Source of the DNA: Paraburkholderia sp. DHOC27
Lineage (GTDB): Bacteria > Pseudomonadota > Gammaproteobacteria > Burkholderiales > Burkholderiaceae
DNA: 64,000 bases
Direction: 5' to 3'
Assembly (NCBI RefSeq): GCF_003429005.1
Contig: NZ_QVQV01000004.1
Location: 372,518-436,517 of the forward strand
Notes under the pieces: model-generated
What the model saw: the letters and a program-made list of their open reading frames with translations, nothing else
Database searches by the model: none
What the model was told of the DNA's origin: nothing
Made by a program: the position numbers and the translations under genes
Part shown: one piece after another, positions 33,249 to 42,603 of the stretch
How positions within the stretch are numbered: position 1 is the first letter of the stretch
How the letters are laid out: each line of letters opens with the position of its first letter

Positions 33249-34964
33249 TTACTGGTTCTGGCCGTCGAGCTTGGCCTTCAACAGCGCGCCGAGGTTCGTC
33301 GTGCCGGTCGCTGCCGCGCTCGAATCCGACGAAGCCAGGCCGCGGATCGCTTCCTGTTGCTCAGCCGAGTCCTTCGCCTTGATCGACAGGTTGATGCCAC
33401 GCGACTTGCGGTCGATGTTGATGATCATCGCATTGACCTTGTCGCCTTCCTTCAGCACGTTGCGAGCGTCTTCCACGCGGTCTTGAGCGATTTCCGAAGC
33501 ACGCAGGTAGCCTTCGACTTCCGCCGACAGCTGAACCACTGCACCCTTCGCGTCTACCGTCTTGACCACGCCGTCGACGATCGAACCCTTGTCGTTCATG
33601 GCAACGAAGTTGCTGAACGGGTCGCCTTCGAGCTGCTTGATACCCAGCGAAATGCGTTCCTTCTCGACGTCGATGCCGAGAACGATGGCTTCCACTTCGT
33701 CGCCCTTCTTGTACTTGCGAACGGCTTCTTCGCCCGTTTCCGACCACGACAGGTCCGACAGGTGAACCAGACCGTCGATGCCGCCCGGCAGACCGATGAA
33801 GACGCCGAAGTCGGTGATCGACTTGATTGCGCCTTGCAGCTTGTCGCCCTTCTTGAAGTTGCGGCTGAAGTCATCCCACGGGTTCGGCTTGCACTGCTTC
33901 ATGCCGAGGCTGATACGGCGGCGGTCTTCGTCGATTTCGAGAACCATGACTTCGACTTCGTCGCCCAGCTGCACGACCTTCGACGGTGCAACGTTCTTGT
34001 TCGTCCAGTCCATTTCCGACACGTGAACGAGGCCTTCGATGCCCGATTCCACTTCGACGAATGCGCCGTAGTCGGTGATGTTGGTGACCTTACCGAACAG
34101 GCGCGTGCCCGACGGGTAACGGCGGGAAATGCCTTCCCACGGATCGTCGCCCAGTTGCTTGATGCCGAGCGAAACGCGGTTCTTCTCTTGATCGAACTTG
34201 AGGATCTTCGCGGTGACTTCCTGGCCAACCGACAGCACTTCGCTCGGGTGACGCACACGACGCCATGCGATGTCGGTGATGTGCAGCAGGCCGTCGATAC
34301 CGCCGAGGTCCACGAACGCGCCGTAGTCGGTGATGTTCTTCACCACGCCTTCCACGATCGCGCCTTCCTTCAGCGTTTCGAGCAGCTTTGCGCGCTCTTC
34401 GCCTTGCGTGGCTTCGATCACGGCACGGCGCGACAGCACGACGTTGTTACGCTTGCGGTCGAGCTTGATGACGCGGAATTCCAGCGTCTTGCCTTCGTAC
34501 GGCGTCGTGTCCTTGACCGGACGCGTGTCAACCAGCGAACCCGGCAGGAACGCGCGGATGCCGTTGACCATAACCGTCATGCCGCCCTTGACCTTGCCCG
34601 TGATCGTGCCGGTCACGAGTTCGTTGTTGTCGAGAGCCTTTTCCAGCGACAGCCACGAAGCCAGACGCTTCGCCTTGTCGCGCGACAGGATGGTGTCGCC
34701 ATAGCCGTTTTCCAGCGCGTCGATCGCGACGGAAACGAAGTCGCCCGCCTGCACTTCTACCTCGCCCGCGTCGTTCAGGAACTCTTCGAGCGGGATGTAG
34801 GCTTCGGACTTGAGACCAGCGTTGACGACCACGAAGTTGTGGTCAACACGCACGACTTCGGCGGAGATCACTTCGCCGGCGCGCATGTCTTGCTTGGTCA
34901 GCGACTCTTCGAACAGAGCCGCAAAAGATTCGGTATTCGGGGTAGAGGTTTGCAGGTCGGACAT
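33249..34964 (-). CDS. rpsA: 30S ribosomal protein S1
   Basis: This 571-aa protein has six S1 RNA-binding repeats, seen as returning blocks such as GVVKNITDYGAFVDLGGIDGLLHITD, GKVTNITDYGAFVEVESGIEGLVHVSEM and GAIKSITDFGVFIGLPGGIDGLVHLSD. S1 unfolds mRNA on the 30S platform. The start at 34964 (MSDLQTSTPNTESFAALFEESL) fits the family. The bases before it (GCAAATTTCGATTTTT) lack a Shine-Dalgarno sequence, as is known for E. coli rpsA, which is autoregulated by S1; the same control is likely here. Confidence 0.98.
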   Translation of the reverse strand: MSDLQTSTPNTESFAALFEESLTKQDMRAGEVISAEVVRVDHNFVVVNAGLKSEAYIPLEEFLNDAGEVEVQAGDFVSVAIDALENGYGDTILSRDKAKRLASWLSLEKALDNNELVTGTITGKVKGGMTVMVNGIRAFLPGSLVDTRPVKDTTPYEGKTLEFRVIKLDRKRNNVVLSRRAVIEATQGEERAKLLETLKEGAIVEGVVKNITDYGAFVDLGGIDGLLHITDIAWRRVRHPSEVLSVGQEVTAKILKFDQEKNRVSLGIKQLGDDPWEGISRRYPSGTRLFGKVTNITDYGAFVEVESGIEGLVHVSEMDWTNKNVAPSKVVQLGDEVEVMVLEIDEDRRRISLGMKQCKPNPWDDFSRNFKKGDKLQGAIKSITDFGVFIGLPGGIDGLVHLSDLSWSETGEEAVRKYKKGDEVEAIVLGIDVEKERISLGIKQLEGDPFSNFVAMNDKGSIVDGVVKTVDAKGAVVQLSAEVEGYLRASEIAQDRVEDARNVLKEGDKVNAMIINIDRKSRGINLSIKAKDSAEQQEAIRGLASSDSSAAATGTTNLGALLKAKLDGQNQ

Positions 34965-35159
34965 AAAAATCGAAATTTGCATGGTTTCGCGGTGCCCGGC
35001 TGGCCGGATGGTCAGCAATGACGGCTAGAGTGCGAATGCCACGCGGGGTTAAGGGGTTAACACACGCTCCACGACGATCGCGGAGCACCTACACAACAAC
35101 ATACTGCTGTTTTACAGATCTTTTACTGGTACTTACCCGCGCGCATGGAGTTGTTACGC

Positions 35160-35846
35160 TCATGCGGTGGGCTGAAGCGCCCGGTACCACTGCACCACCT
35201 GATCGACCGCCTGGTCGACTGACAATGCCGAGGTGTCCAGCAGCTTCGCATCCGCTGCAGGCTTGAGTGGCGCGGCTGTGCGCTGACTATCGCGCTCGTC
35301 GCGTTCACGCAAATCCCGAAGCAAGTCATCCATATTAGCAGAAAATCCTTTTTGGATCAATTGCTTATACCGCCGCGCGGCGCGCGCCTCCGCGCTGGCG
35401 GTCAGGAACACCTTGAGCGCGGCGTCCTGGAAGATCACCGTGCCCATATCGCGGCCGTCCGCGACGAGGCCAGGCTCCTTGCGAAAAGCCCGCTGACGGG
35501 CCACCAGCGCGGCTCGCACGGGAGCATGCACGGCGATCGCCGAGGCCCGCTTGCCGATCGCTTCGGCGCGAATCTCACTCGACACGTCGACGCCGTCGAG
35601 CTGGGCCAGGCCCTCGCGGAACGTGATATGCAGATCGTCGATCAGCTTGGCAAGACCCTCGGCATCGTCCGGGGCAATGTCGTACCGATGGCTGGCAAGC
35701 GCGGCGAGCCGGTACAGCGCACCGCTGTCGAGCAGGTGAAAGCCGAGGCTGGCGGCGACCAGCGCGGCCACGGTGCCTTTGCCGGAGGCCGTCGGGCCGT
35801 CGATCGTGATGACGGGCGTCTGGTGAAAGGGACGGGTCGGTTTCAT
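35160..35846 (-). CDS. cmk: Cytidylate kinase
   Basis: This 228-aa kinase phosphorylates CMP and dCMP. The P-loop is GPTASGKGTVAALVA at about residue 18, followed by LLDSGALYRLAALASHRYDI, with the NMP-binding insert and LVADGRDMGTVIFQDAALKVFLTASAEARA, then YKQLIQKGFSANMDDLLRDLRERDERD. It lies 34 bases after aroA and upstream of rpsA, the classical gene order. Confidence 0.97.
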   Translation of the reverse strand: MKPTRPFHQTPVITIDGPTASGKGTVAALVAASLGFHLLDSGALYRLAALASHRYDIAPDDAEGLAKLIDDLHITFREGLAQLDGVDVSSEIRAEAIGKRASAIAVHAPVRAALVARQRAFRKEPGLVADGRDMGTVIFQDAALKVFLTASAEARAARRYKQLIQKGFSANMDDLLRDLRERDERDSQRTAAPLKPAADAKLLDTSALSVDQAVDQVVQWYRALQPTA

Positions 35847-35880
35847 CTAAAAAGTCGCACGTCGGGTCGGTTCAATGGGG

Positions 35881-37185
35881 TCAAGGTCGGGCCAGCGCGG
35901 TGAAGCGCTCGAAATAGTCGGGAAAGGTCTTGCCAACGCACTTTGGATCGTTGATCCGAACCGGTACGCCGCCAAGACTCACGAGGGAGAAGCACATCGC
36001 CATGCGGTGATCGTCGTAGGTGTCGATGGCGGCGTTGGGGATCAAGGCTTCCGGCGGCGTCACGGCCAGGTAGTCTTCACCCTCGTCCACCGTCGCGCCA
36101 ACCTTGCGCAGTTCCGTGGCCATCGCCGCCAGCCGGTCGGTCTCCTTGACGCGCCAGCTCGCGATGTTGCGCAGCGTGGTCGTGCCGTCGGCGAACAGCG
36201 CGGCGACCGCGATCGTCATGGCTGCGTCCGGGATCAGGTTGCAATCCATGTCGATGGGTTCGAGCTTGCCGTGGTCGTGCCCCACCCCGCGCACCTCGAT
36301 CCAGTCGTCGCCCATGCTGACGTTGGCGCCCATGCGGATCAGCGCGTCGGCGAAGCCCACGTCGCCCTGAATGCTCGCGCGTCCTACCCCTTCCACGCGC
36401 AGCGGGCCGCCGCCGAGCGCACCGGCCGCGAGGAAATACGAGGCCGAGGACGCGTCGCCTTCCACCATGATCCGCCCGGGCGACTGATACCGTTGCCCCG
36501 CCGGCACCGTGAACTGATGCCAGCCATGACGCTCGACCTTGATGCCAAAGCGCTCCATCAATTTGATGGTGATCTCGATGTACGGCTTCGAAATCAGTTC
36601 ACCGTCGACCTGTACGATGGTCGAGCCGGTTTCGGTGCGCAGCAGCGGCAGCGTCATCAGCAGCGCGGTCAGAAACTGGCTGGAGACGTCGCCGCGCACG
36701 CGGATCGGCGCTTCTACCGCAATCTGGCCGGCGCGGATCCGCAGCGGCGGAAAACCTTCGTTCGCCTCGTAGTCGATGCGCGCGCCGATCTGCCGCAAGC
36801 CATCCACGAGGTCACCAATGGGCCGTTCGTGCATACGCGGCACACCGTGCACGCGGTAATCGCCGCCATTCACGGCCAGCGCCGCGGTCAGCGGCCGCAC
36901 CGCCGTGCCCGCGTTGCCCAGAAACAGGTCCGCCGTCTTGGCCGTGAACGCGCCACGCGTGCCCGTCACGACGCATTCATCGCCTTCGCGCTTGAGCTTC
37001 ACGCCGAGCTTTTCGAGCGCTTCCAGCATGACGCGCGTGTCGTCGGAATCGAGCAGATTGGTGATGGTGGTTTCGCCTTCAGCCAGCGCCGCCAGCAACA
37101 GCACGCGGTTCGAAATGCTCTTCGAGCCAGGCAGGCGAACCGTGCCGGAAGCTCGGGAAAACGGTCCGAGATCGAGGTATTCCAT
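35881..37185 (-). CDS. aroA: 3-phosphoshikimate 1-carboxyvinyltransferase (EPSP synthase)
   Basis: This 434-aa enzyme condenses phosphoenolpyruvate with shikimate 3-phosphate. It is class I (glyphosate-sensitive type), with LPGSKSISNRVLLLAALAEG at the N-terminus and LGNAGTAVRPLTAAL carrying the loop residues Gly and Pro. Later conserved stretches are VEGDASSASYFLAAGALGG and SWRVKETDRLAAMATELRK. The start at 37185 is chosen by homology and by the 19-base gap to tyrA. Part of the aromatic supraoperon. Confidence 0.97.
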   Translation of the reverse strand: MEYLDLGPFSRASGTVRLPGSKSISNRVLLLAALAEGETTITNLLDSDDTRVMLEALEKLGVKLKREGDECVVTGTRGAFTAKTADLFLGNAGTAVRPLTAALAVNGGDYRVHGVPRMHERPIGDLVDGLRQIGARIDYEANEGFPPLRIRAGQIAVEAPIRVRGDVSSQFLTALLMTLPLLRTETGSTIVQVDGELISKPYIEITIKLMERFGIKVERHGWHQFTVPAGQRYQSPGRIMVEGDASSASYFLAAGALGGGPLRVEGVGRASIQGDVGFADALIRMGANVSMGDDWIEVRGVGHDHGKLEPIDMDCNLIPDAAMTIAVAALFADGTTTLRNIASWRVKETDRLAAMATELRKVGATVDEGEDYLAVTPPEALIPNAAIDTYDDHRMAMCFSLVSLGGVPVRINDPKCVGKTFPDYFERFTALARP

Positions 37186-37204
37186 GATTGAGTCCAGTTT
37201 CCGG

Positions 37205-38146
37205 TTATTTCGCGGGGCCGACGCTGTCGTCCGGCGCGGCGCGTTGCTCCTGCCACTCGGTACGCGCCATGCGCGAGCGCGCAAACACCGCTTCCAGCGC
37301 TGCACCGTCGCCGTTTTCGATTGCCGTACGCAGACCGGCTAACACCGCGGTGTACGCGTCCAGTTCTTCCAGCAGCGCGTCGCGGTTGGCCACGCAGATG
37401 TCCCGCCACATTTCCGGGCTCGACGCGGCGATCCGCGTGAAATCGCGGAAGCCGCCCGCAGCGAACGAGAACTTCAACGCAGCGTCCGGCGAATTGAGAA
37501 TCTGCTCGACCAGCGCGAACGAAAGCACGTGCGGCAAATGGCTAACCGAGGCGAGCACCCGGTCGTGCTGCGCCGCCGTCATATCACGCACCAGCGCGCC
37601 CGTCGCACGCCACATGGCCGCGACCCGCTCCACCGCCTCAGGCGGATTTTCCGGCAGCGGACACAGCACGACGTTGCGACCCACGTACAGATCAGGCAGT
37701 GCGGCATCCACGCCACTCGACTCACGCCCGGCGATGGGATGCGCCGGCACGAACTGTCCGATGCGCCCGCCGAGCGCAGCGCGCGCTGAAGCGACCACGT
37801 CGGATTTCGTGCTGCCGGCATCGGTCACGATGGTGGCAGGGTCGAGGAACGGCACGATGCGCTCGAGCAGCGGTTGCGTCTGCGCCACCGGCGCCGCCAG
37901 CAACACCATGTCGGCGCCCGCCAGCGCGGCGCGCAATTCCGCGTCGTCGCCGAGCGCGGCCGTGGCGTCGATCACACCGAGTTCCAGCGCGCGCGCCGTC
38001 GACGCCGGATTGCGCCCAACGCCCACCACCATGCGCGCGCCATGAGCTTCGCCACGCTCGCGCAGCGCGCGGGCGAGCGATCCGCCAATCAGGCCGACGC
38101 CAAAAATCACCAGCTTGTTAAAAGAGAACGCGGCCACGTCGGTCAT
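37205..38146 (-). CDS. tyrA: Prephenate dehydrogenase
   Basis: This 313-aa NAD(P)-dependent enzyme of tyrosine synthesis carries the Rossmann motif KLVIFGVGLIGGSLARAL near residue 12, then the substrate block VPAHPIAGRESSGVDAALPDLYVGR and the His-containing ASVSHLPHVLSFALVEQIL. It has no fused chorismate mutase or EPSP synthase domain, unlike some gamma-proteobacterial forms. Arogenate use cannot be excluded. It lies between hisC and aroA in the same direction. Confidence 0.93.
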   Translation of the reverse strand: MTDVAAFSFNKLVIFGVGLIGGSLARALRERGEAHGARMVVGVGRNPASTARALELGVIDATAALGDDAELRAALAGADMVLLAAPVAQTQPLLERIVPFLDPATIVTDAGSTKSDVVASARAALGGRIGQFVPAHPIAGRESSGVDAALPDLYVGRNVVLCPLPENPPEAVERVAAMWRATGALVRDMTAAQHDRVLASVSHLPHVLSFALVEQILNSPDAALKFSFAAGGFRDFTRIAASSPEMWRDICVANRDALLEELDAYTAVLAGLRTAIENGDGAALEAVFARSRMARTEWQEQRAAPDDSVGPAK

Positions 38147-38236
38147 AGAGAAGAGTGCGCCAAGTTTGCTGATCTGAAACAGTCACAGGCGCACGGGTCA
38201 AAGTCGATGCTCGTTGCAGTTGCTCGATGCCGCCGC

Positions 38237-39349
38237 TCAGGCGGGTGCGAGCGCCTTTTCGAGCGCGGTAAGGAAGGCTTCGTTTTCTTCCGGCAAACCA
38301 ATCGTGATACGCAACCACTGCGGCAAGCCGTAGTTGCCGACCGGACGCACGATCACCCCTTGCTTCAGCAATGCGAGATTCACGCGGTTGCCCGCTTCGT
38401 TGTCGTTGCCGACCCGGACCAGCACGAAGTTGCCGTGCGACGGCACGTATTCGAGGCCCAGTTTGTCGAACGCTTCCGTCAGACGGCGATAACCTTGCGC
38501 GTTGAGCGTCGCACTTTTTTGCAGGAAAACCGTGTCGTTCAACGCGGCAACCGCCGCGGCCTGCGCCAGCGTATTGACGTTGAACGGTTGCCGCAGACGA
38601 TTGAGCAGGTCAGTGAGTTCCGGCTGCGCGATCGCAAACCCTACACGCAGACCCGCCAGCCCGAAGGCTTTCGAGAAGGTGCGCGAAACCAGCAGATTGG
38701 GATAACGGCGCACCCACGCAATCGAGTCGTAGCGCTGTTCAGGCGCGAGGTATTCCGTGTAGGCCTCGTCGAGCACCACCGCCACATGGCGCGGCACCTT
38801 GTCGAGAAACGCTTCGAGCGCCGGACCGTCGATGAAGGTGCCGGTAGGATTATTCGGATTGGCGACGAACACGAGGCGCGTGTCGTCGGTGATCGCGGCC
38901 AGCATCGCCTCGAGATCGTGACCATACTTGTGCGCCGGCACCACGATTGCACGGGCACCCAGACCTTGCGCTGCGAGGGCGTAGACCGCGAACGAGTATT
39001 GCGCATAGACGATGGACTGCCCCTTCTCGACAAACGCGTGCGCTGCCATTTCGAGAATGTCGTTGCTGCCATTACCCAGCGTGATCCAGTCAGCCGGCAC
39101 GTCGTATTTGGCGCTCAGCGCCGCCTTCAGTTCGAACGCGTTCGCATCCGGATAACGGCCCAGTTCGCTAGCGGCCTGCGCCATGGCGCGCTGCGCCGAT
39201 TTCGGCATGCCCAGCGGATTTTCGTTGGACGCCAGCTTGACGATGGTCGCCTCGTCGAGACCGAACTCGCGCGCCACTTCGGAAATGGGTTTGCCGGCGA
39301 CGTAAGGCGCGATGGCGCGCACGTAAGAAGGACCGAACGACGTTGTCAT
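38237..39349 (-). CDS. hisC: Histidinol-phosphate aminotransferase
   Basis: This 370-aa PLP class I/II aminotransferase starts with GPSYVRAIAPYVAGKPISEVAREFGL. Its active-site lysine lies in SRTFSKAFGLAGLRVGFAI, with FVANPNNPTGTFIDGPALEAFL and the DEAYTEY block. In this gene context (pheA-hisC-tyrA-aroA) the hisC copy is known in other proteobacteria to be a broad aromatic aminotransferase (hisHb), and this is likely here too. GGAG precedes the ATG. Confidence 0.94.
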   Translation of the reverse strand: MTTSFGPSYVRAIAPYVAGKPISEVAREFGLDEATIVKLASNENPLGMPKSAQRAMAQAASELGRYPDANAFELKAALSAKYDVPADWITLGNGSNDILEMAAHAFVEKGQSIVYAQYSFAVYALAAQGLGARAIVVPAHKYGHDLEAMLAAITDDTRLVFVANPNNPTGTFIDGPALEAFLDKVPRHVAVVLDEAYTEYLAPEQRYDSIAWVRRYPNLLVSRTFSKAFGLAGLRVGFAIAQPELTDLLNRLRQPFNVNTLAQAAAVAALNDTVFLQKSATLNAQGYRRLTEAFDKLGLEYVPSHGNFVLVRVGNDNEAGNRVNLALLKQGVIVRPVGNYGLPQWLRITIGLPEENEAFLTALEKALAPA

Positions 39350-39430
39350 GTGTATCTCCGGTACAGCTATCTAATGAATGAGTGAACCCGTCAACGGGAT
39401 TCCAGGGCGGCGCGAACGCAACCGCCTGTA

Positions 39431-40513
39431 TCAGCGCGCGCGCCGATACGAGCCGAGAATCTTCAGGAACTCGGCCTTCTCGCCGAGTTCGGCGAGCGCC
39501 GCCGCGACTGGCGGATCGTCGCGATGCCCTTCGAGGTCAATGTAGAAGTAGTATTCCCAGGTGCCGACGCGCGCCGGACGCGACTCGAAGCGCGTCATCG
39601 AAACGCCGTGTTGCGCGAGTGGTTCCAGCAGCTTGAACATGGCGCCAGGCTGATTGGCAACTGAAACGATCAGCGAGGTCTGGTCACTCCCGCTCGGGCC
39701 GGTCGGCTCCTTGCCAATCATCACGAAGCGTGTGCGGTTGTGCGGGTCGTCCTGAATCAGCGCGTTCGCGACCAGCAGACCGTAGTGGGTTGCCGCGCGG
39801 TCACCCGCGATGGCCGCCACGGTGGGATCGCTTGCGGCAAGCCGCGCGCCCTCGGCGTTGCTCGACACGGCCTGCCGCTCGAGGTGCGGCGCGTTCGACG
39901 CCAGCCACCCCTGACACTGCGCGAGCGCCTGCGGGTGCGCGCAAACGCGCGTGACGCCGCTCAGATCGCCGTTGAGCGTGAGCAGATTGTGATGAATCGG
40001 CAACGCGAGTTCGCCGCCGATCAGCAGTTGCGTCTGCAACAACAGATCGAGCGTGCGCGACACCGCGCCTTCGGTGGAATTCTCAACCGGCACCACACCG
40101 AATTCGGCGGCGCCCGCTTCGACCGAGCGGAACACTTCGTCAATGGACGGACACGGCAAGCCTTCGATCGACTGACCGAAGTACTCGTGCATGGCCTGTT
40201 CACTATACGTGCCCACTGGCCCGAGATAGGCCGCCTTGACGGTCTTCTCCAGCGCACGGCTCGCTGCCATGATCTCGCGCCAGATGGCGCTGATGTGGTC
40301 GTCGGCGAGCGGCCCGGCACTCATGTCCTGCAAGCGGGCAATCACCTGCTGCTCGCGTTCGGGGCGGAACACCGGCGCGTTGAAATGCTTCTTGACCTCG
40401 CCCACTTCCAGCGCAACCGCGGCGCGCTGATTCAGCAGCGCGATGAGTTGGGCGTCGATCGCGTCGATGCGATCGCGCAGTGGTTTGAGTCGGGTATTGA
40501 GTTCGTCGTCCAT
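39431..40513 (-). CDS. pheA: Chorismate mutase / prephenate dehydratase (P-protein)
   Basis: This 360-aa bifunctional enzyme of phenylalanine synthesis has three parts. The AroQ-type chorismate mutase (about 1-90) contains LRDRIDAIDAQLIALLNQRAAVALEVGEVKK. The prephenate dehydratase domain (about 95-270) contains YLGPVGTYSEQAM, VPVENSTEGAVSRTLDLLL and ARFVMIGK-like NRTRFVMIGKEP. The C-terminal ACT domain (TSLIVSVANQPGAMFKLLEPLAQHGVSMTRFESRPAR) gives feedback inhibition by phenylalanine. It lies between serC and hisC. Confidence 0.97.
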   Translation of the reverse strand: MDDELNTRLKPLRDRIDAIDAQLIALLNQRAAVALEVGEVKKHFNAPVFRPEREQQVIARLQDMSAGPLADDHISAIWREIMAASRALEKTVKAAYLGPVGTYSEQAMHEYFGQSIEGLPCPSIDEVFRSVEAGAAEFGVVPVENSTEGAVSRTLDLLLQTQLLIGGELALPIHHNLLTLNGDLSGVTRVCAHPQALAQCQGWLASNAPHLERQAVSSNAEGARLAASDPTVAAIAGDRAATHYGLLVANALIQDDPHNRTRFVMIGKEPTGPSGSDQTSLIVSVANQPGAMFKLLEPLAQHGVSMTRFESRPARVGTWEYYFYIDLEGHRDDPPVAAALAELGEKAEFLKILGSYRRAR

Positions 40514-40576
40514 GCGTAAAAACAGCCCTGCCGGGAAACTTCGAAAGGATGCGCGCGCGTGGAAACCCCGCGGGGT

Positions 40577-41659
40577 TCAGGCGCCGCGCTGTTCAAATTC
40601 CTTCATGTACTCGACTAGCGCTTTAACGCCTTCGAGCGGCACCGCGTTGTAGATCGACGCCCGCATGCCGCCGACGGACTTGTGGCCCTTCAGCTGCACC
40701 AGCCCGCGCGCTTTCGCGCCGGCCAGAAAATCTTCATTGCGCGACTCGTCCGCGAGGAAAAACGGTACGTTCATCCGCGAGCGCGACGCGTGTTCAACCT
40801 TGTTCAGATAGAAGCTGCTGGCATCAATGGTGTCGTACAGCAGCTTCGACTTTTCGATGTTGCGTGCTTCGATGGCCGTCAAGCCACCCTGCTTCTTCAA
40901 CCACTTGAACACCAGCCCGGCGACGTAGATCGCATAGGTGGGCGGCGTGTTGTACATGGAGTTGTTGGCGGCGACTGTCTTCCATTCGAACGCCGACGGA
41001 CAAATGGTCATGGCGCGATCCAGCATATCCTCGCGCACGACGACCACCGTAACACCGGCCATGCCGATGTTCTTCTGCGCGCCGCCGAACAGCACGCCGT
41101 ATTTGGCGATGTCCATAGGACGCGACAGGATGTGCGACGACGCGTCAGCGACCAGCGGAATGTCGCCCAGGTCGGGAATTTCGAAGGTCTCGACGCCGTG
41201 GATGGTCTCGTTGGTGCACAGATGCACGTAGGCCGGGTCATCCGACAATTGCCATTCGGCGCGCACGGGTGCACGGGTAAAGCCCTCAGCGGTTTCGCCG
41301 CTGGCGGCCAGATGCACCGTACCGTACTTTTGCGCTTCCTTGAATGACTTCTGCGACCACGAACCGGTGACGACGAAATCGGCGCGCGGCTTCGAACCGA
41401 ACAGGTTCATCGGCACGATGGCGTTTTCACCCAGACCGCCACCTTGCAGGAACAGGATGCGATGGCTTGCCGGCACTTCAAGCAGCTCCCGCAGATCGAC
41501 CAGCGCTTCCTCGTGGATGGACATGAACTCCTTGCCGCGATGGCTCATTTCCATCACGCTCATGCCGCTGCCATGCCAGTCCAACATCTCGTCCGCCGCT
41601 TGCCGCAGCACTTCTTCGGGCATGGCCGCCGGTCCGGCCGAGAAATTAAAGACGCGCAT
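40577..41659 (-). CDS. serC: Phosphoserine aminotransferase
   Basis: This 360-aa PLP enzyme of serine and pyridoxal phosphate synthesis starts MRVFNFSAGPAAMPEEVLRQAADEML. It contains the segments MSHRGKEF, LFLQGGGLGENAIVPMNLF and the lysine loop VLFGGAQKNIGMAGVTVVVVR, and ends with GMRASIYNAVPLEGVKALVEYM. AGGGA lies ahead of the ATG. It is the first gene of the large serC to ihfB group. Confidence 0.97.
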   Translation of the reverse strand: MRVFNFSAGPAAMPEEVLRQAADEMLDWHGSGMSVMEMSHRGKEFMSIHEEALVDLRELLEVPASHRILFLQGGGLGENAIVPMNLFGSKPRADFVVTGSWSQKSFKEAQKYGTVHLAASGETAEGFTRAPVRAEWQLSDDPAYVHLCTNETIHGVETFEIPDLGDIPLVADASSHILSRPMDIAKYGVLFGGAQKNIGMAGVTVVVVREDMLDRAMTICPSAFEWKTVAANNSMYNTPPTYAIYVAGLVFKWLKKQGGLTAIEARNIEKSKLLYDTIDASSFYLNKVEHASRSRMNVPFFLADESRNEDFLAGAKARGLVQLKGHKSVGGMRASIYNAVPLEGVKALVEYMKEFEQRGA

Positions 41660-41717
41660 GTGAGATCCCTGAAGCAGACGCCGCGAACAAAACTGGCAAG
41701 TTCGCGCCCGAAAAGAA

Positions 41718-41751
41718 AATGGCTGTTTGCGCGTGTGCGCAAACAGCCATT
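41718..41751 (-). terminator. Perfect 15-bp hairpin terminator downstream of the DUF2059 gene
   Basis: A 15-bp perfect stem (41718-41732 and 41737-41751) with loop GTGT. On the minus strand it is followed by TTTTCTTTTC, so it ends the DUF2059 transcript before serC. Confidence 0.85.
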
Positions 41752-41868
41752 ATCGCATTGACGCTGCCAGGCCGCCAAACCCGGCGCCGCGAGGCGCCTT
41801 GCATGAGCGGCAGAGCTGCGTTAGCTCATCAGCGTCGTGACCTTCTTAACGATCACTTGGCCCGTCAA

Positions 41869-42486
41869 TTACTTGACTGCCGGCGGCTTGACCGAAGCGA
41901 CTTCCTGGTCAGCTTGCGCGCGGGTTGCCTTGATCGATTGCGGCATGTACTTCTGCATCAGACCGTTCACGACGTCGCGACCCACCTGGTCTTGAACCTG
42001 GATGAACTTGCGGCCCGTCGGGCTCTTGTAGAACGCCGTCAGATCCTTGATTTCCGACGTCGTGTAGTACTTCGCGTACGCGTCGTATTGAGCTTGCATG
42101 GCGTCCTGACGGAAGCCGTCCGTTGCGAAGACCTGGCCAGCCTGATCAACCAGCTTCGGCACAGCGTTCTTCTGCAGCGTAGGGACGGAAGCCTGCTTCT
42201 GCTTGTCCGTCATCGTCTTGTTTTCGCTCAGGGCGTCCGACAGGATGGCCGGAACCAGCTGCTTGGCCTGCATTTGCGCGCTGTTACCAATTGCGCCGAC
42301 GAGCTTTTGCGCGTCGATCGCGTCCAGCAGATCCTTGATTGCAGCCTGCTTGGCCGGATCAACCGGGGCCGGAGCGGCCGCCGAGTTATCCGCCGGAGCC
42401 GGCGCTTGATTCTGAAGTGCTTGCGCCATCGCGAAGGTCGGTACGAAAGCAGCCAGCAACATCAACTGTTTGAATCGTTTTTGCAT
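41869..42486 (-). CDS. Secreted DUF2059 protein
   Basis: This 205-aa protein has a signal peptide (MQKRFKQLMLLAAFVPTFAMAQ) and a Pro/Ala-rich stretch, then the DUF2059 region near the C-terminus: YYTTSEIKDLTAFYKSPTGRKFIQVQDQV. It is periplasmic by inference, function unknown. GGGAG precedes the two adjacent ATGs; the second (42486) has the better spacing. It lies between gyrA and the serC supraoperon with its own terminator, and is conserved in this position in burkholderias as far as I recall. Confidence 0.85.
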   Translation of the reverse strand: MQKRFKQLMLLAAFVPTFAMAQALQNQAPAPADNSAAAPAPVDPAKQAAIKDLLDAIDAQKLVGAIGNSAQMQAKQLVPAILSDALSENKTMTDKQKQASVPTLQKNAVPKLVDQAGQVFATDGFRQDAMQAQYDAYAKYYTTSEIKDLTAFYKSPTGRKFIQVQDQVGRDVVNGLMQKYMPQSIKATRAQADQEVASVKPPAVK

Positions 42487-42603
42487 CATTACTCCCTAAG
42501 AGAAATTAGTCGAACTGCATGCTGCGTGGACCGCGCATCGTCGAGATGCGCCTGTCTATGTCCCCGCAGCGTTCACCCGATATGTGAGACTTGCCGGTGC
42601 GAA

